Made by a program: the position numbers and the translations under genes. A DNA stretch of 44,819 bases from Bacteroidales bacterium UBA4243 (GTDB lineage: Bacteria > Bacteroidota > Bacteroidia > Bacteroidales > F082): positions 1 through 44,819 of the forward strand of contig DGXB01000021.1 in assembly GCA_002396205.1 (NCBI GenBank), given 5' to 3'. Below are positions 6,339 to 15,666 of this stretch, one piece after another. Within the stretch, counting starts at the first letter, position 1. Every line of letters starts with the position of its first letter. The notes under the pieces are model-generated. The model was not told where the DNA came from. It saw only the letters and a list, made by a program, of their open reading frames with translations, and did not search any database.

Positions 6339-9300
6339 TTATCGGATCACGCTCACACGCTTGGTGCCCATGCCGTTCTCCGTGTAAATGCGAATCATGT
6401 AAACGCCTGAACCGAATTGGCTCATGTCAAGAGTCTTGGTGTCGCCGTTCACTTCGGCATCGTAAACCACCTGGCCAAGTTCGTTCACCACGGTGACGCG
6501 CTGCATACCCTCAGCCTCGATGGTCACGTTGCCGTCGGTCGGGTTAGGGTAGATGCTGGCGTTGAGGTTGTATTCGGCCACGTCGGTCGAGTTCTTCACC
6601 TCGATGTCCAACGAACCGCTGCCGTTGTTGCATTCCGCGATAGGTGCGGCAGTCAGCACGGCTTGGCCTTTGTATTCGTTGCTCCAGGTGACCACCACGC
6701 TCTTGCCGTCGTTGGCGGGAACGAGTGTGCCGGCCTCTTCAGGCTCGATGCTGAAGCCCACTTCCACGTCGTTGCTGACAGTGTAGGTCGTGGTAGGCGT
6801 GAGACGCACGTCCAATTCGGCGTCGCCGCTGATTTCGGGTTGCTCGGCAATGGCGTTCACAGTGATGTTGATGGCCTGTTCAAAGGCGGTCTCGCAGCCG
6901 TTGGCGTCGGTTACCTTAGTGAAAGTGGCGTTCAACGTTTCGGTCGGGTTGAGGCTGAGCGTGTAAGTGTCGTTTTCGGCGGTAAAGCCTTCCATGCCCG
7001 TGGCTTCCACGATGAACGGTGCCACACCCGTGAAGCCGAAGTTGATGTTCACTTCTTCGCCTTCGCAAACCGATTCGGGCACATTGCCCATTGCCATTGT
7101 CGGAGCGGCGTTTACATTGACGGTGAACATCATCTCGTCTCCCTCATAATTGGTGTAGCAGAATAAATTGTGAACCCATGCAATCCTGAAGACATGTTCT
7201 CCAACTTCAAGCACACCTAAGTCAACACTGTTGTTGCCAGATTGGTAGACTTCGTATTGAACGTTGTTCATCAAGAAAATGAACTCTGGATCAAACATGT
7301 TCCATGAACCAGCCGAACCACTTATGCTGAAATTCATGATGGCATTCTCGCCTTCACAGATTTCGATGGCATTGGTGGCCAAGGTCATTTGTGGCAAGGG
7401 GTTCATGTCGAAATTATATTCAAATACCACAGGGCCGCAGCCTTCGGATTGTGCAGTAGCGTACAAGGTGACGCCATTGGCAATGTCCATCGGGCCGGGG
7501 GTGTAGTTGGTAAACAGTTCGTTGGGATCTTCAAACACGCCGTCACCCGATGTGCTCCAACTGAATGAAGTGTAATCGCCATAGATATCAACGGCAACTA
7601 TTTGCGGCTCGCTGGAGGCGCAGTAGTACTTGTCAAAAATACCGTAGTCGATTTCCACGTTTTCAGTGATAAACACCGTCATCTCATCAGTAATTGTCTC
7701 GCCGCCGCCATTGATAGTGAGGGTCAGTGTGGCTTGGCCGTTGGCAATGTCTTGCTGGCCAGGGGTATAAATCGGGGTGGCGATGGTGGCGTCGTCGAAG
7801 GTGCCGTCGCCGGAGGTGGTCCATTGCATATTGTCGTAATGGATGGCGTAGCCCACAATTTGGACGGGGCTGTCTTCGCAGGTGGTCACGTCGTAACCGG
7901 CAGTACCAGCCATGACGCGAGCGGCAGGCAGGCTGACGAAGTCAATCCAGCCGCAGTCGCTGCCGTTGTTGACGCTGCCGTCCTTGGTGTAGCTCCATCT
8001 GTAGGTGTGCACACCAGCACCGACGGAGTATGCGGCCTTGGTCCAGCTCACGTTGCCCGACCAGTTGCCCATTTCGGTGTTGTCGATGTAGAAATGCAGC
8101 TTGTCGTAGCCGTTCTCCGACGACACCTTATAATAGAACGAGATGCTGTCAGCTGAGCCGGCTTCGTGGCGCAGAGTCAGACTTGAGGTGACGTTGCTCA
8201 CGCCAGCGCCGCCACTCTTCACGCAGTAGATGCCTTCGTAGCCTTCGCGGACGAAAGACCACGGACGCTGTGGGTCGTTGGTCCAGCCTTCGCCAAACTC
8301 ACCGGTCTCGAAGTCCTCGACGATGAGGCCGACCTTGGCGGCGTAGTCACTCTGGGCCTCATAGCGGCCTGAATTCACACTGAGGACGAGCGGGCAGCTG
8401 TAGCCCATCGGGGTCTCCTCGCTGACGGTGATGTCGTAGACGGCAGTCGCAGTCTCGCCAGCGTTCAGGCTTTCGAAACTGACAGTGTTTTCGGCTACGG
8501 TGATGTAGGGCGACAGCATTTGCAGCGTTGCAGTGGTGGCATTGGCATCAGCATGGCCTTTGTTCTCGATGGGGAAGCTGAGTTGGGCGGTCTCGCCAGC
8601 ATCCAAGCGACCGTTGCCGTTGCCATTCACTTCGTTGATTCTGAGGTTGCCGAGGTCGAACACGGGTGCGTAGGCCTTCATGACCAAGTTGCTGACAAAC
8701 ACGTCGTCGCCATTGGTCACCGTGATGGTGAAGCGGTTGCTCGTGTTGTCGGGCACGTTGTCGGCCACATTGAACGAGAAGGCACTTTCAAGGTTTTGTG
8801 TGGCGTTGGGTGCCAGGCCGTCGTATTGGGCGGTGCCGTTGGTGATGGTGATGTATTCCGACTCGGTCTCAAGCACGGCTTCGAAGGCTTGCATCGGGTC
8901 GCTTCCCACGTTCTTCATGGTGACGTCGAGGTTGATGGTCTCGCCGAAGTCGAGCTGGGCGTTGCCGTTGTTGTCGTGGATGACCTTGCTGTCGTATACG
9001 ATGTAGGGGCCGTCGGCGGGTATCACACCCATCACGGCCTCATAGCGGAGGTAGTTCTGTCCTGTGACGACGAGGTTGATCTCGGTGGGCGGCACCTGGG
9101 GCACAAACTCGATGTTTTGTGGGTCACCAGTGGCGGTGGCCACGGCCAGGATATCCCAACCACCTTCGCCATCGTCTTTCACCAAGCTGATCATGCAGCC
9201 CTCAGGGGCGGTAATGCTGACTTCACCCAACCCAGCGATAATCACTTCAGGATGCGTGACTTCCATTTCCTGAGGCACTTGGGTGTAGATGCGCAAGAAC

Positions 9301-11204
9301 GCGTCGCAGTGGGCGGTGAACATGGTGTAGGTGATGTCCTTGTCCTCGGTGTTGTAGGGCCAGTTGCTTTGGGCGAGGAAATATTTTCCGGCCACGTTGC
9401 CGAAGGCGGGCATCCAGTTGCCGGTGCTGGCGGCGTAAGGGCCAAAGGTGGGAAGGAAGTCACCGTCGAAGAGGTCGTAGACACCCCAAACGTAGGCATC
9501 GTTGACGAAGGAATAGGAGGTCTCGGTGGGGCAGAGCAAGCCTACTGCGCCAGCGTTCTCACCGTTGTAGGTGCGGCGCATCCAGGCCTCGGCGAAGCAG
9601 TCTTGGCCATAGTTGAACTTGCCCGTGAGGCAGTTGATGGACATCACGAAAGGCAGCTTGCCCACGTTGTTCATCTGATTGACGTGGCTGTTGCGCACTG
9701 CCGGTTCGCCCCAGCCGGTCTCCAAGCCGTGGTCGCGGTGTTGCAGCCAGAAAGCGCCTTGGTTGACGGCTTGCACCACGAGTTCGGGCGTGCCGTTGTT
9801 CCAGTCGCCCAATTCGGAAGGAGATTGGGGGATGTAGCCCGTGCCGTTGGGGCCGAAGTAGTTGACCACCATCGAGGTGTTCTGGTTGCTCGACCAGCTG
9901 CTGCCAGGCGTGCCGCTGTAGATGCAGTTGATGCGGTTGGGGTTGTAGCCGTGCTGACGCATGTAGCCGCCAAACACTTCGGAGCAGATTTGGAACCAAC
10001 GTTCTGTTTGCCAGCCTAATGCGGTGATGGGACGCTCATAGAAGCTGGGGTCCATGTTGGGGTTGGTGTATTCATATTCCAGTTGTTTGCCGACGAACAC
10101 GGGCAGTTGGGCAGGTGTTTCGGCAATCAGGCGCGAAAACACCATGTCGGGCAGGTTGTCGTTGCCCTCGGCATCGGCATAGCGGTTGTCGGTGATGCAG
10201 CTGCCGTTGGAGGGGTGGCTGGTGGTCTCGGCAGGGATGTATTGGCCCATGTTGGTGCCGTGGTCACCGAGCAGGCAGACGGCCACGGGGGCGATGTCCC
10301 AGGTGTGGTAGGCGTTGTGGAACCATTCCCTCATCTGGTTGGTGTTGGTGGCGGGCATTTCGTCGAGGCGATACACAGCGGTGAGGATACCTTGACGCGT
10401 GCGGTATTCCTTCAGTTGGTTGGCATATTCGGCCCAGGCGTCGTTGTTGGGCGTGATGATGAGATATTCGGCGCCGTCCTTGTCGTCGCGCAGCCATTCC
10501 TGCATACGCTTCTCATAGTCGATGACGGGCAGCTGGTCGTAGTTCAAAAGCTCGGCGGCCAAGATGGGGTCCCAGTAGGGCGAGCGCAGGCGGTCTTCGC
10601 CGAAATGGCCGTCGCCGCCTTCAAACTCGACCGAAAGCTCCACGTTGGTGTAGACCACCAAGTCTTTCGTGACGGGGTTGTACTGGAAAGGCGTGATGGC
10701 TACCGTAACAGCTTCAACGCCACGGATGTAGCTGCTCCCCATGACGAAAGGCTCGGCAGGGAAGAAGGCATCCTTGCCGTAGATGTTCATGTCCTTCACA
10801 TAGTTCATGTCAGGCTCTTCGTTCTCATTCTGGATGCGAAGGGCTGGCGCGATGTTGACGTTGTGGATGGTCTCTTTCTCGAAGCTGACCACACGCAAGG
10901 TGGCTTGTGCGCCATTGGGGATGGCCATCATGCGGCTCTCGGTCGGCAGGTTGGGCATTCCGGCATCGGTGGGAAGTCCGATGGCTGAGATGCTGATCTC
11001 CGACATCTCTTCGCCGCGATAGCTGAGTTGGTTGAGGCTCATCTGGCCGAGGTTGTACGTGATGTGCAACCCGTCGCGAGTCTTCTCCGTCAGGTTGAAG
11101 CCTTGCTTCCCTTTGACGGGATAGCTGAAGGTCTGCGCCAAGGCGGTGTTGCCCACGAGGGCCAACAGTGCGATGGCAAGCGCGATTGGTAACGACTTTC
11201 TCAT
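6339..11204 (-). CDS. Gingipain-like C25 cysteine peptidase with T9SS sorting domain (1621 aa)
   Basis: Secreted or surface cysteine protease of family C25. Residues 1-24 are a signal peptide ending ALAQ; ~25-235 are a propeptide; ~245-640 are the caspase-like catalytic domain. The likely catalytic pair is H492 (HRDHGLETGWGE, aligning with the HGSETAW motif of gingipain R) and C525 (SINCLTG). Their spacing of 33 residues is what I recall for RgpB. An Ig-like domain follows (~645-725), then two modules beginning with N-G-N-x-x-L-D-x-G-E (~740-845 and 855-950), a jelly-roll-like domain with EDFETG..GW (~963-1095), PKD/Ig-like repeats (~1100-1540) and a T9SS type A CTD (~1545-1621, YPNPTDGNV ... 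KRVSVIR). Its substrate is unknown. It has its own -7 element upstream and a terminator downstream, so it is probably monocistronic. Confidence 0.92.
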   Translation of the reverse strand: MRKSLPIALAIALLALVGNTALAQTFSYPVKGKQGFNLTEKTRDGLHITYNLGQMSLNQLSYRGEEMSEISISAIGLPTDAGMPNLPTESRMMAIPNGAQATLRVVSFEKETIHNVNIAPALRIQNENEEPDMNYVKDMNIYGKDAFFPAEPFVMGSSYIRGVEAVTVAITPFQYNPVTKDLVVYTNVELSVEFEGGDGHFGEDRLRSPYWDPILAAELLNYDQLPVIDYEKRMQEWLRDDKDGAEYLIITPNNDAWAEYANQLKEYRTRQGILTAVYRLDEMPATNTNQMREWFHNAYHTWDIAPVAVCLLGDHGTNMGQYIPAETTSHPSNGSCITDNRYADAEGNDNLPDMVFSRLIAETPAQLPVFVGKQLEYEYTNPNMDPSFYERPITALGWQTERWFQICSEVFGGYMRQHGYNPNRINCIYSGTPGSSWSSNQNTSMVVNYFGPNGTGYIPQSPSELGDWNNGTPELVVQAVNQGAFWLQHRDHGLETGWGEPAVRNSHVNQMNNVGKLPFVMSINCLTGKFNYGQDCFAEAWMRRTYNGENAGAVGLLCPTETSYSFVNDAYVWGVYDLFDGDFLPTFGPYAASTGNWMPAFGNVAGKYFLAQSNWPYNTEDKDITYTMFTAHCDAFLRIYTQVPQEMEVTHPEVIIAGLGEVSITAPEGCMISLVKDDGEGGWDILAVATATGDPQNIEFVPQVPPTEINLVVTGQNYLRYEAVMGVIPADGPYIVYDSKVIHDNNGNAQLDFGETINLDVTMKNVGSDPMQAFEAVLETESEYITITNGTAQYDGLAPNATQNLESAFSFNVADNVPDNTSNRFTITVTNGDDVFVSNLVMKAYAPVFDLGNLRINEVNGNGNGRLDAGETAQLSFPIENKGHADANATTATLQMLSPYITVAENTVSFESLNAGETATAVYDITVSEETPMGYSCPLVLSVNSGRYEAQSDYAAKVGLIVEDFETGEFGEGWTNDPQRPWSFVREGYEGIYCVKSGGAGVSNVTSSLTLRHEAGSADSISFYYKVSSENGYDKLHFYIDNTEMGNWSGNVSWTKAAYSVGAGVHTYRWSYTKDGSVNNGSDCGWIDFVSLPAARVMAGTAGYDVTTCEDSPVQIVGYAIHYDNMQWTTSGDGTFDDATIATPIYTPGQQDIANGQATLTLTINGGGETITDEMTVFITENVEIDYGIFDKYYCASSEPQIVAVDIYGDYTSFSWSTSGDGVFEDPNELFTNYTPGPMDIANGVTLYATAQSEGCGPVVFEYNFDMNPLPQMTLATNAIEICEGENAIMNFSISGSAGSWNMFDPEFIFLMNNVQYEVYQSGNNSVDLGVLEVGEHVFRIAWVHNLFCYTNYEGDEMMFTVNVNAAPTMAMGNVPESVCEGEEVNINFGFTGVAPFIVEATGMEGFTAENDTYTLSLNPTETLNATFTKVTDANGCETAFEQAINITVNAIAEQPEISGDAELDVRLTPTTTYTVSNDVEVGFSIEPEEAGTLVPANDGKSVVVTWSNEYKGQAVLTAAPIAECNNGSGSLDIEVKNSTDVAEYNLNASIYPNPTDGNVTIEAEGMQRVTVVNELGQVVYDAEVNGDTKTLDMSQFGSGVYMIRIYTENGMGTKRVSVIR

Positions 11205-11268
11205 AGTTGGTTTGATTTATTGGTGATGACTTGATATTGCTTGTTCGGATGATGTTTTTATCAAGGTG

Positions 11269-11276
11269 CAAATTTA
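11269..11276 (-). promoter_or_regulatory. -7 element for the C25 peptidase gene at 6339-11204
   Basis: TAAATTTG on the minus strand matches TAnnTTTG exactly, 64 bp upstream of the start codon. No good -33 TTG was found because the terminator stem of the upstream gene occupies that position. Confidence 0.5.
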
Positions 11277-11284
11277 GCAAAAAG

Positions 11285-11318
11285 AAAAAGAGACGCAGCA
11301 TTTTGCGTCTCTTTTTTT
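11285..11318 (-). terminator. Rho-independent terminator after the beta-barrel gene
   Basis: A 13-bp perfect stem (aaaaagagacgca / tgcgtctcttttt) with a 6-nt loop, flanked by A and T runs. It works for the minus-strand gene ending at 11337. Confidence 0.85.
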
Positions 11319-11336
11319 GAACTTTTTCTGTTGGAA

Positions 11337-12215
11337 TCAATCATATTCGCCCCATCTGATGCACGCGCCTTGCAATTGTTTCTTCAGCGGGAACATCAGG
11401 GTTATCTTGGCGGTGAAGTCGGTGTTGAAACGCATACCCAACAGATAGGGGTCGATGTAGGCAGCACCGACCACGTTTTGCGATTCGCCTGCGATTTCTT
11501 CGGGTGTGAACGAATTGATGACGGCGCCATGTGCCGAAATGTCGGCCTTGAGGAGCAGGTAGTAGTTGCCCACATTGAGCTTGTACATCAAGCCCACGCC
11601 GGCCACCAAGCCCGCGTTGAACTGACGGGTGTTTTGCGCGTTGAACTCAACGGTGTCTCGCACGATGTCCTTGTCGCTGTAGTGCTGGTTCTCGGAGCCA
11701 TATTCCTCGATCTTCAGTTTTTGCCAATACATCTTGCCTGAGAGGGGCACGCTGACGCGCACGCCACCGAAGATGTAGGGCCTGAGGTTGCTCGTCGAGA
11801 AGTAGTGGGTGACGATGGCCTGGCCGTCCACTTCCTGGAAGTCAGCGTCGAACTGACGGTAAAAGTCTTCGTTCACGTTGAGGTCGGTGGGGAAGTTGAG
11901 CACCTCGTAGTTGAGCTGTGTCTTGCGCATGGCGTAGTAGCCTTCGAGGCTGACGGAGGTGCTGCGGTTGAGCATGCGTTCCACCGAAAGTCCGCCCACG
12001 ATGCCGAAGTTGAAGGGCGCGTTGTATTTCGTGTTGGTGCCTCCAAAGTGGACCCAATAGGTCGAGGTGATGCCGCCCACGAGGCCGATGTTGTACTTGG
12101 CCTCAGAGGTGTTCACGCGGCTGCTGGCCGACTGTAGGGGCTTCTTGAATTGGGCTTGAGCCGTGCCACCGATAAGCAAAAAGGTGAGGAGTATTATGAC
12201 TGTTGATTTTTTCAT
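11337..12215 (-). CDS. Outer-membrane beta-barrel protein
   Basis: A 292-residue protein with a signal peptide (MKKSTVIILLTFLLIGGTAQA, cut after ~21). The rest is a series of amphipathic strands with alternating aromatic and polar residues, for example YNIGLVGGIT, NFGIVGGLSVER, VSLEGYYAM, RPYIFGGVRVSVP, AGLVAGVGLMYKL and YYLLLKADISA. This pattern is typical of 8-10-strand Bacteroidetes barrels (porT/OMP_b-brl-like). It has no T9SS CTD, so it is a membrane component rather than cargo. It lies 24 bp downstream of a lipoprotein gene and probably shares its promoter at 13143-13176. The pairing suggests a small two-part envelope complex; no function can be assigned. Confidence 0.75.
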   Translation of the reverse strand: MKKSTVIILLTFLLIGGTAQAQFKKPLQSASSRVNTSEAKYNIGLVGGITSTYWVHFGGTNTKYNAPFNFGIVGGLSVERMLNRSTSVSLEGYYAMRKTQLNYEVLNFPTDLNVNEDFYRQFDADFQEVDGQAIVTHYFSTSNLRPYIFGGVRVSVPLSGKMYWQKLKIEEYGSENQHYSDKDIVRDTVEFNAQNTRQFNAGLVAGVGLMYKLNVGNYYLLLKADISAHGAVINSFTPEEIAGESQNVVGAAYIDPYLLGMRFNTDFTAKITLMFPLKKQLQGACIRWGEYD

Positions 12216-12239
12216 CGTGCTTGAGGTCTTGTGTTGTTG

Positions 12240-13094
12240 TTATTCGTGAAATTCGCCGGTGTGAACTACGCCATCGTTCTTGAGGATCATAACATCGCCT
12301 TTTGATGGAAGCAAGCCGAGGCTGATGATTTGCGAAACGGCAGTGCCTTCTTTGTAGTATTTCATCGTTTCGAAGCCCCATTTGAAGTCTCTGATGACGG
12401 GCTTCACGATGGTGTCGGTCACGTTGGTCGCGGTGTCGGTCACCACGGTGGTTTCCTTGTCGATCTTGCCCGAAAGGATGACGGCGTTGAGAGGTTGTGC
12501 CTTCATATTGATGTCGCGCACCTCATAGTAGAATACGGTGAAGTAGGGATCGTCGCCGATGATGTAGACGGTGTTGAAGTTCTCTTTCTTGTAGTTGCCG
12601 TTCTTGAAATAGATGGGGGCGATGGTGTCGTTGATGAAGAAATCGGGGTTGTTGTTGACAATGAAATCGGTGCTGTCGGGCGACGAGGATTCCACGAAGT
12701 AGTTATAGTCGGAGGGGTTGCCTTTGGGGAACTTGTAGTTCAGCTTGGCAATGCCTTTGTGCTGCTCGTAAATCTCGAAATATTGCTGGCCCTCCATGCA
12801 AATGGGGATGGGCATCTGTATCAAGGTCCACGGACTGTTAGGTGCTAAGATGACGTCGGTGATAAAAATATTGTTGGCCACGAAAGAGCCTTCAATCTTG
12901 GGTGGCTCGTCGCCGAAATGGATGTTGTTGCCGAAAGCCAACAGCAATGATTGTGGCATGAACTCATTGATGTTCGGAATCTCTTGGTAGCCGTAATAAA
13001 CGGTCTCGTTGTTCTTGGGGTCGTCTTTCATGCACGAACTGAGCGCAGCAAGCCCGCAAAGGAGAATCAATGTTCTGATTAAGTGTTTCTTCAT
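12240..13094 (-). CDS. Lipoprotein of unknown function
   Basis: A 284-residue predicted lipoprotein: a hydrophobic leader with lipobox LSSC, the lipidated cysteine near residue 21 (AALSSCMKDDP). The mature part is mainly beta, with a Y-G-Y-Q-E-I start, many paired aromatic/Asn strands and a threonine/valine-rich turn (TVVTDTATNVTDTIV) near 235. I do not recognise the family; a distant relation to NigD-like lipoproteins was considered but is not supported. It is the first gene of a two-gene unit with the barrel protein and has a recognisable promoter at 13143-13176. Confidence 0.75.
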   Translation of the reverse strand: MKKHLIRTLILLCGLAALSSCMKDDPKNNETVYYGYQEIPNINEFMPQSLLLAFGNNIHFGDEPPKIEGSFVANNIFITDVILAPNSPWTLIQMPIPICMEGQQYFEIYEQHKGIAKLNYKFPKGNPSDYNYFVESSSPDSTDFIVNNNPDFFINDTIAPIYFKNGNYKKENFNTVYIIGDDPYFTVFYYEVRDINMKAQPLNAVILSGKIDKETTVVTDTATNVTDTIVKPVIRDFKWGFETMKYYKEGTAVSQIISLGLLPSKGDVMILKNDGVVHTGEFHE

Positions 13095-13142
13095 CTTGTT
13101 AGTGTATGGATGAGGTACTTCTCATGGTGAAAAATAATCTCG

Positions 13143-13176
13143 CAAATGTAAGGATTTAGGTTTTACATTCGACAAA
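13143..13176 (-). promoter_or_regulatory. Promoter of the lipoprotein/beta-barrel pair
   Basis: Minus strand: TTTG (13173-13176), a 22-bp spacer, then TACATTTG (13143-13150), 48 bp upstream of the start at 13094. The -7 box is an exact match to TAnnTTTG; the spacer is slightly long. Confidence 0.6.
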
Positions 13177-13219
13177 AATCGAACGAAAAATTTTCTTTTT
13201 TATTGTAATTTGTTGATAT

Positions 13220-15649
13220 TTATTGTGTTAAAACGAACTTTTTTGTGATTGTATTGCCTTTATGGTCGAAAACCATGAGGTATATCCCATCGGGAAGGTC
13301 GCTCATGTTGTAGGGATGCCGGCTGTTTTGTGTGGCCGTAATGCCGAATTCGTCGACGAGTTGGCCAGTCATGTCGTATATTTTGACATTGGCTTCGCCT
13401 TCCACTTGGTGGGTGACGATTTCCATTTCTCCGTCGTTGGGATTGGGTGTGATGTCGAAGTCGAAGGTCCATGCGGTCCCTGAGCCTGTTGATGGGCCGT
13501 TTTCATCGACATCATAGAACGAGCAAACGAACCAATAGCGGGCGTCTACGCCTTCGGGTTTGCATTTGTTGAACACGCGGGCGCGAAGCCAGACGGTGTC
13601 TTCAACGCGGGCCAATACGTAGAACTTGCATTTTTCGCCTTTGGGCGTGGTGTTGGCGCTGGGTTCAAGCACCCATTGTGGGGCGGGGTCTTCAAATTCC
13701 CATTGGATGGAGTCCCAATGGCATAGCGGGTTGAGGTCGCTTAGGGTATATTCGTAGTCGACGATGTGGAACTCGGTGGCGGTAATCACCCAGTGGGGCG
13801 CGGTGTTGGTGGGGTCGGTGGGGTAAATCTCGGTGGGGTGGGGGGTGTAATCAAGGTCGAGGTTGAGGTGGACGAGGTCGTAGCAGCCATTCTCGTTGGG
13901 GATGGTGTCGGAGTAGATGCCTGGCAGGTAATAGGCTTTGCCGTTCCAAACGATGGAGTCGCAGAGGCCGGAGCTGTATTCGGTCTCTGCGTCTTCGATG
14001 CCGCTCAGGTCGACATAGAAGGTGTAGGAGTTGCCCTGTGCGCCGCCTCCGCAAGGCAACTCTGCCGTGTTCACCGTCAGCGACGCCTCAAAGAGGTCGT
14101 GGCTGTGGTAGGTGTGGGTGGCGGGGTTGTCGGTGCTGGTGGTGCCGTCGCCAAAGTCCCAAACGAGGTTGTAGTCGCCCAAGTTGATTTCGGCCACGAA
14201 TTCGTAGGTGTCCAATCCACATTCGCCCACGGTGTCGTAAGGGATGACCACTTCTTCGTTGACGAAGATGGAAGTGGTGAGGTCGGCAGCGTTGGAACCC
14301 ACCATGTAGGCATAGCCCCTGTTGCTGCCGAAGCCGTAGACGTGGGCGTTGAATCCGTTGACGCAGGTGAGGCGGTGCGAGTCGTAGGAGATGCTTTTGC
14401 GGGTGTAGCTGTAGTCGGGGTTGCCGTTGACGGTGCTGAAGTCGCTGCTGGAAAGAAGCTCGCCGTCAAAATACACCTTGTCGGTGTCGGCGGTGGCCAC
14501 GATGATGTTGATGTGGTGGTAGTCGATTGACGAGTTGTGGGCCGCATCGCCCGAGAAAGTAGCCAAGGTGATGTCTTTCATCCGTTGCTCGATGGGCGAA
14601 ATCCACAGCATCGAGGGGTCGCCGTTGCCTTTGCCATCGCTTGATGTGGTGTTGTAGAGATACACGGCGCTGGGGCCCGTGGCTTCTAAATAGCATGACT
14701 TCTCGCTTGAAGTGAGGTAGAAGGCGTAGGCTTGGCCTGCCGACAAGGTGGCTACCACCTCGCCGTTTTTCCTGACCTCGTTGTCGTCGACGGCGGAAAC
14801 GATCTTGACATAGTCGCGATTGCGCGAATAGGATTGGGTCACCACAAACTGCTTGCCCCACGAGCGCAAGGGCATGGCCTGCTCGAAGATGTGGTCGTAG
14901 CCGTCGGTGATGTTGCCCGGCACGGTGGTGAGCGTGTTGCCGTTAAACACGGCGATGGGCTTGCAGTCGTGGGCGGTGATGCGCGAGCCAGTGAGGTCGC
15001 GCGAAGTGGTGCTGTTGTTCGATCTCACTTGATAGGTTTGGCCCGCTTGGAGGGTGACGCTGAAGGTCTGGCCTGCAGCCTTGCCGCCCAAGGTGGTCAC
15101 CGTCGGCGTGATGTCGACCGTGGTGTTGTCTTCAACGGCCACGATGAGGAAAGCGCTGGTGAGGTATTGCGAATAGCTCGAAGTGCTCGCTCTCGATTGG
15201 TCGTAGGTTTGCACCATGTAGTCGTTGGCCAAGGCTTGGATGGGCAACACGTATGAGGCATCAAACGAGTTGGCGGCGATGTTGGTGCAGTAGACCGTAA
15301 CCGTGTCGGAAGTGATGATTTGGAGGCCCTTCGAAGCGACTGTTTCATACGAATAGGTCTCGTTGTAGGCTTGTTCGTTGGGAATGTCGACCAAGGTGAT
15401 GCTGTTGGCCTCCACTGTGAAACTGTTGCTCCATCCCGTCGTAGGATTGGTAATTGTGCCCGAGCAGTTTCGCTTGGCGCTGATGAGCAGCTGGGTGTCG
15501 ACATAGCTCGGGAAGTGGTTGTCTTTGAAGCCATTGCCCATATACGAAACCCAAAACTCCTTGCCCTGTGTCGACATGTCTTGGGCAAAGGCCTTGGGTA
15601 CGATGAATGCGATAAGGATGATGATAATCAGACTTTTATAGTGCCTCAT
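13220..15649 (-). CDS. T9SS-secreted adhesin-like protein with IgGFc-binding-protein N-terminal domain (809 aa)
   Basis: A secreted modular protein. Signal peptide 1-22 (ends AFAQ). A TQGKEFWVSYMGNGF motif (27-41) opens a conserved N-terminal region. The ~130-460 segment matches the IgGFc-binding-protein N-terminal domain (YVLPIQALANDYMVQ, GSRITAHDCKPIAVFNGN, EQAMPLRSWGKQFVVT, YAYMVGSNAADL). A PKD domain with WDFGDGTTS follows (~480-545), then one degenerate GCDSIV-type repeat (~560-600, GCYDLV), the conserved ~114-residue pre-CTD module (~601-715), a PSTGSG linker (719-724) and a T9SS type A CTD (~730-809, TPNPNDGEM). It is the last gene of the presumed operon, with the upstream paralogue ending 17 bp before it. 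Binding to host IgG or mucus is only a family-based guess. Confidence 0.88.
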   Translation of the reverse strand: MRHYKSLIIIILIAFIVPKAFAQDMSTQGKEFWVSYMGNGFKDNHFPSYVDTQLLISAKRNCSGTITNPTTGWSNSFTVEANSITLVDIPNEQAYNETYSYETVASKGLQIITSDTVTVYCTNIAANSFDASYVLPIQALANDYMVQTYDQSRASTSSYSQYLTSAFLIVAVEDNTTVDITPTVTTLGGKAAGQTFSVTLQAGQTYQVRSNNSTTSRDLTGSRITAHDCKPIAVFNGNTLTTVPGNITDGYDHIFEQAMPLRSWGKQFVVTQSYSRNRDYVKIVSAVDDNEVRKNGEVVATLSAGQAYAFYLTSSEKSCYLEATGPSAVYLYNTTSSDGKGNGDPSMLWISPIEQRMKDITLATFSGDAAHNSSIDYHHINIIVATADTDKVYFDGELLSSSDFSTVNGNPDYSYTRKSISYDSHRLTCVNGFNAHVYGFGSNRGYAYMVGSNAADLTTSIFVNEEVVIPYDTVGECGLDTYEFVAEINLGDYNLVWDFGDGTTSTDNPATHTYHSHDLFEASLTVNTAELPCGGGAQGNSYTFYVDLSGIEDAETEYSSGLCDSIVWNGKAYYLPGIYSDTIPNENGCYDLVHLNLDLDYTPHPTEIYPTDPTNTAPHWVITATEFHIVDYEYTLSDLNPLCHWDSIQWEFEDPAPQWVLEPSANTTPKGEKCKFYVLARVEDTVWLRARVFNKCKPEGVDARYWFVCSFYDVDENGPSTGSGTAWTFDFDITPNPNDGEMEIVTHQVEGEANVKIYDMTGQLVDEFGITATQNSRHPYNMSDLPDGIYLMVFDHKGNTITKKFVLTQ
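13478..13497 (-). repeat. Interspersed repeat (CTGAGCCTGTTGATGGGCC form) inside coding sequence
   Basis: Located exactly at the linker between the pre-CTD module and the T9SS CTD, read as G-P-S-T-G-S-G. Related copies lie at 15914-15942, 18722-18752, 21843-21868 and, outside any gene, 1252-1270. Confidence 0.65.
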
Positions 15650-15666
15650 GTATGGTCGGTTAGTGT

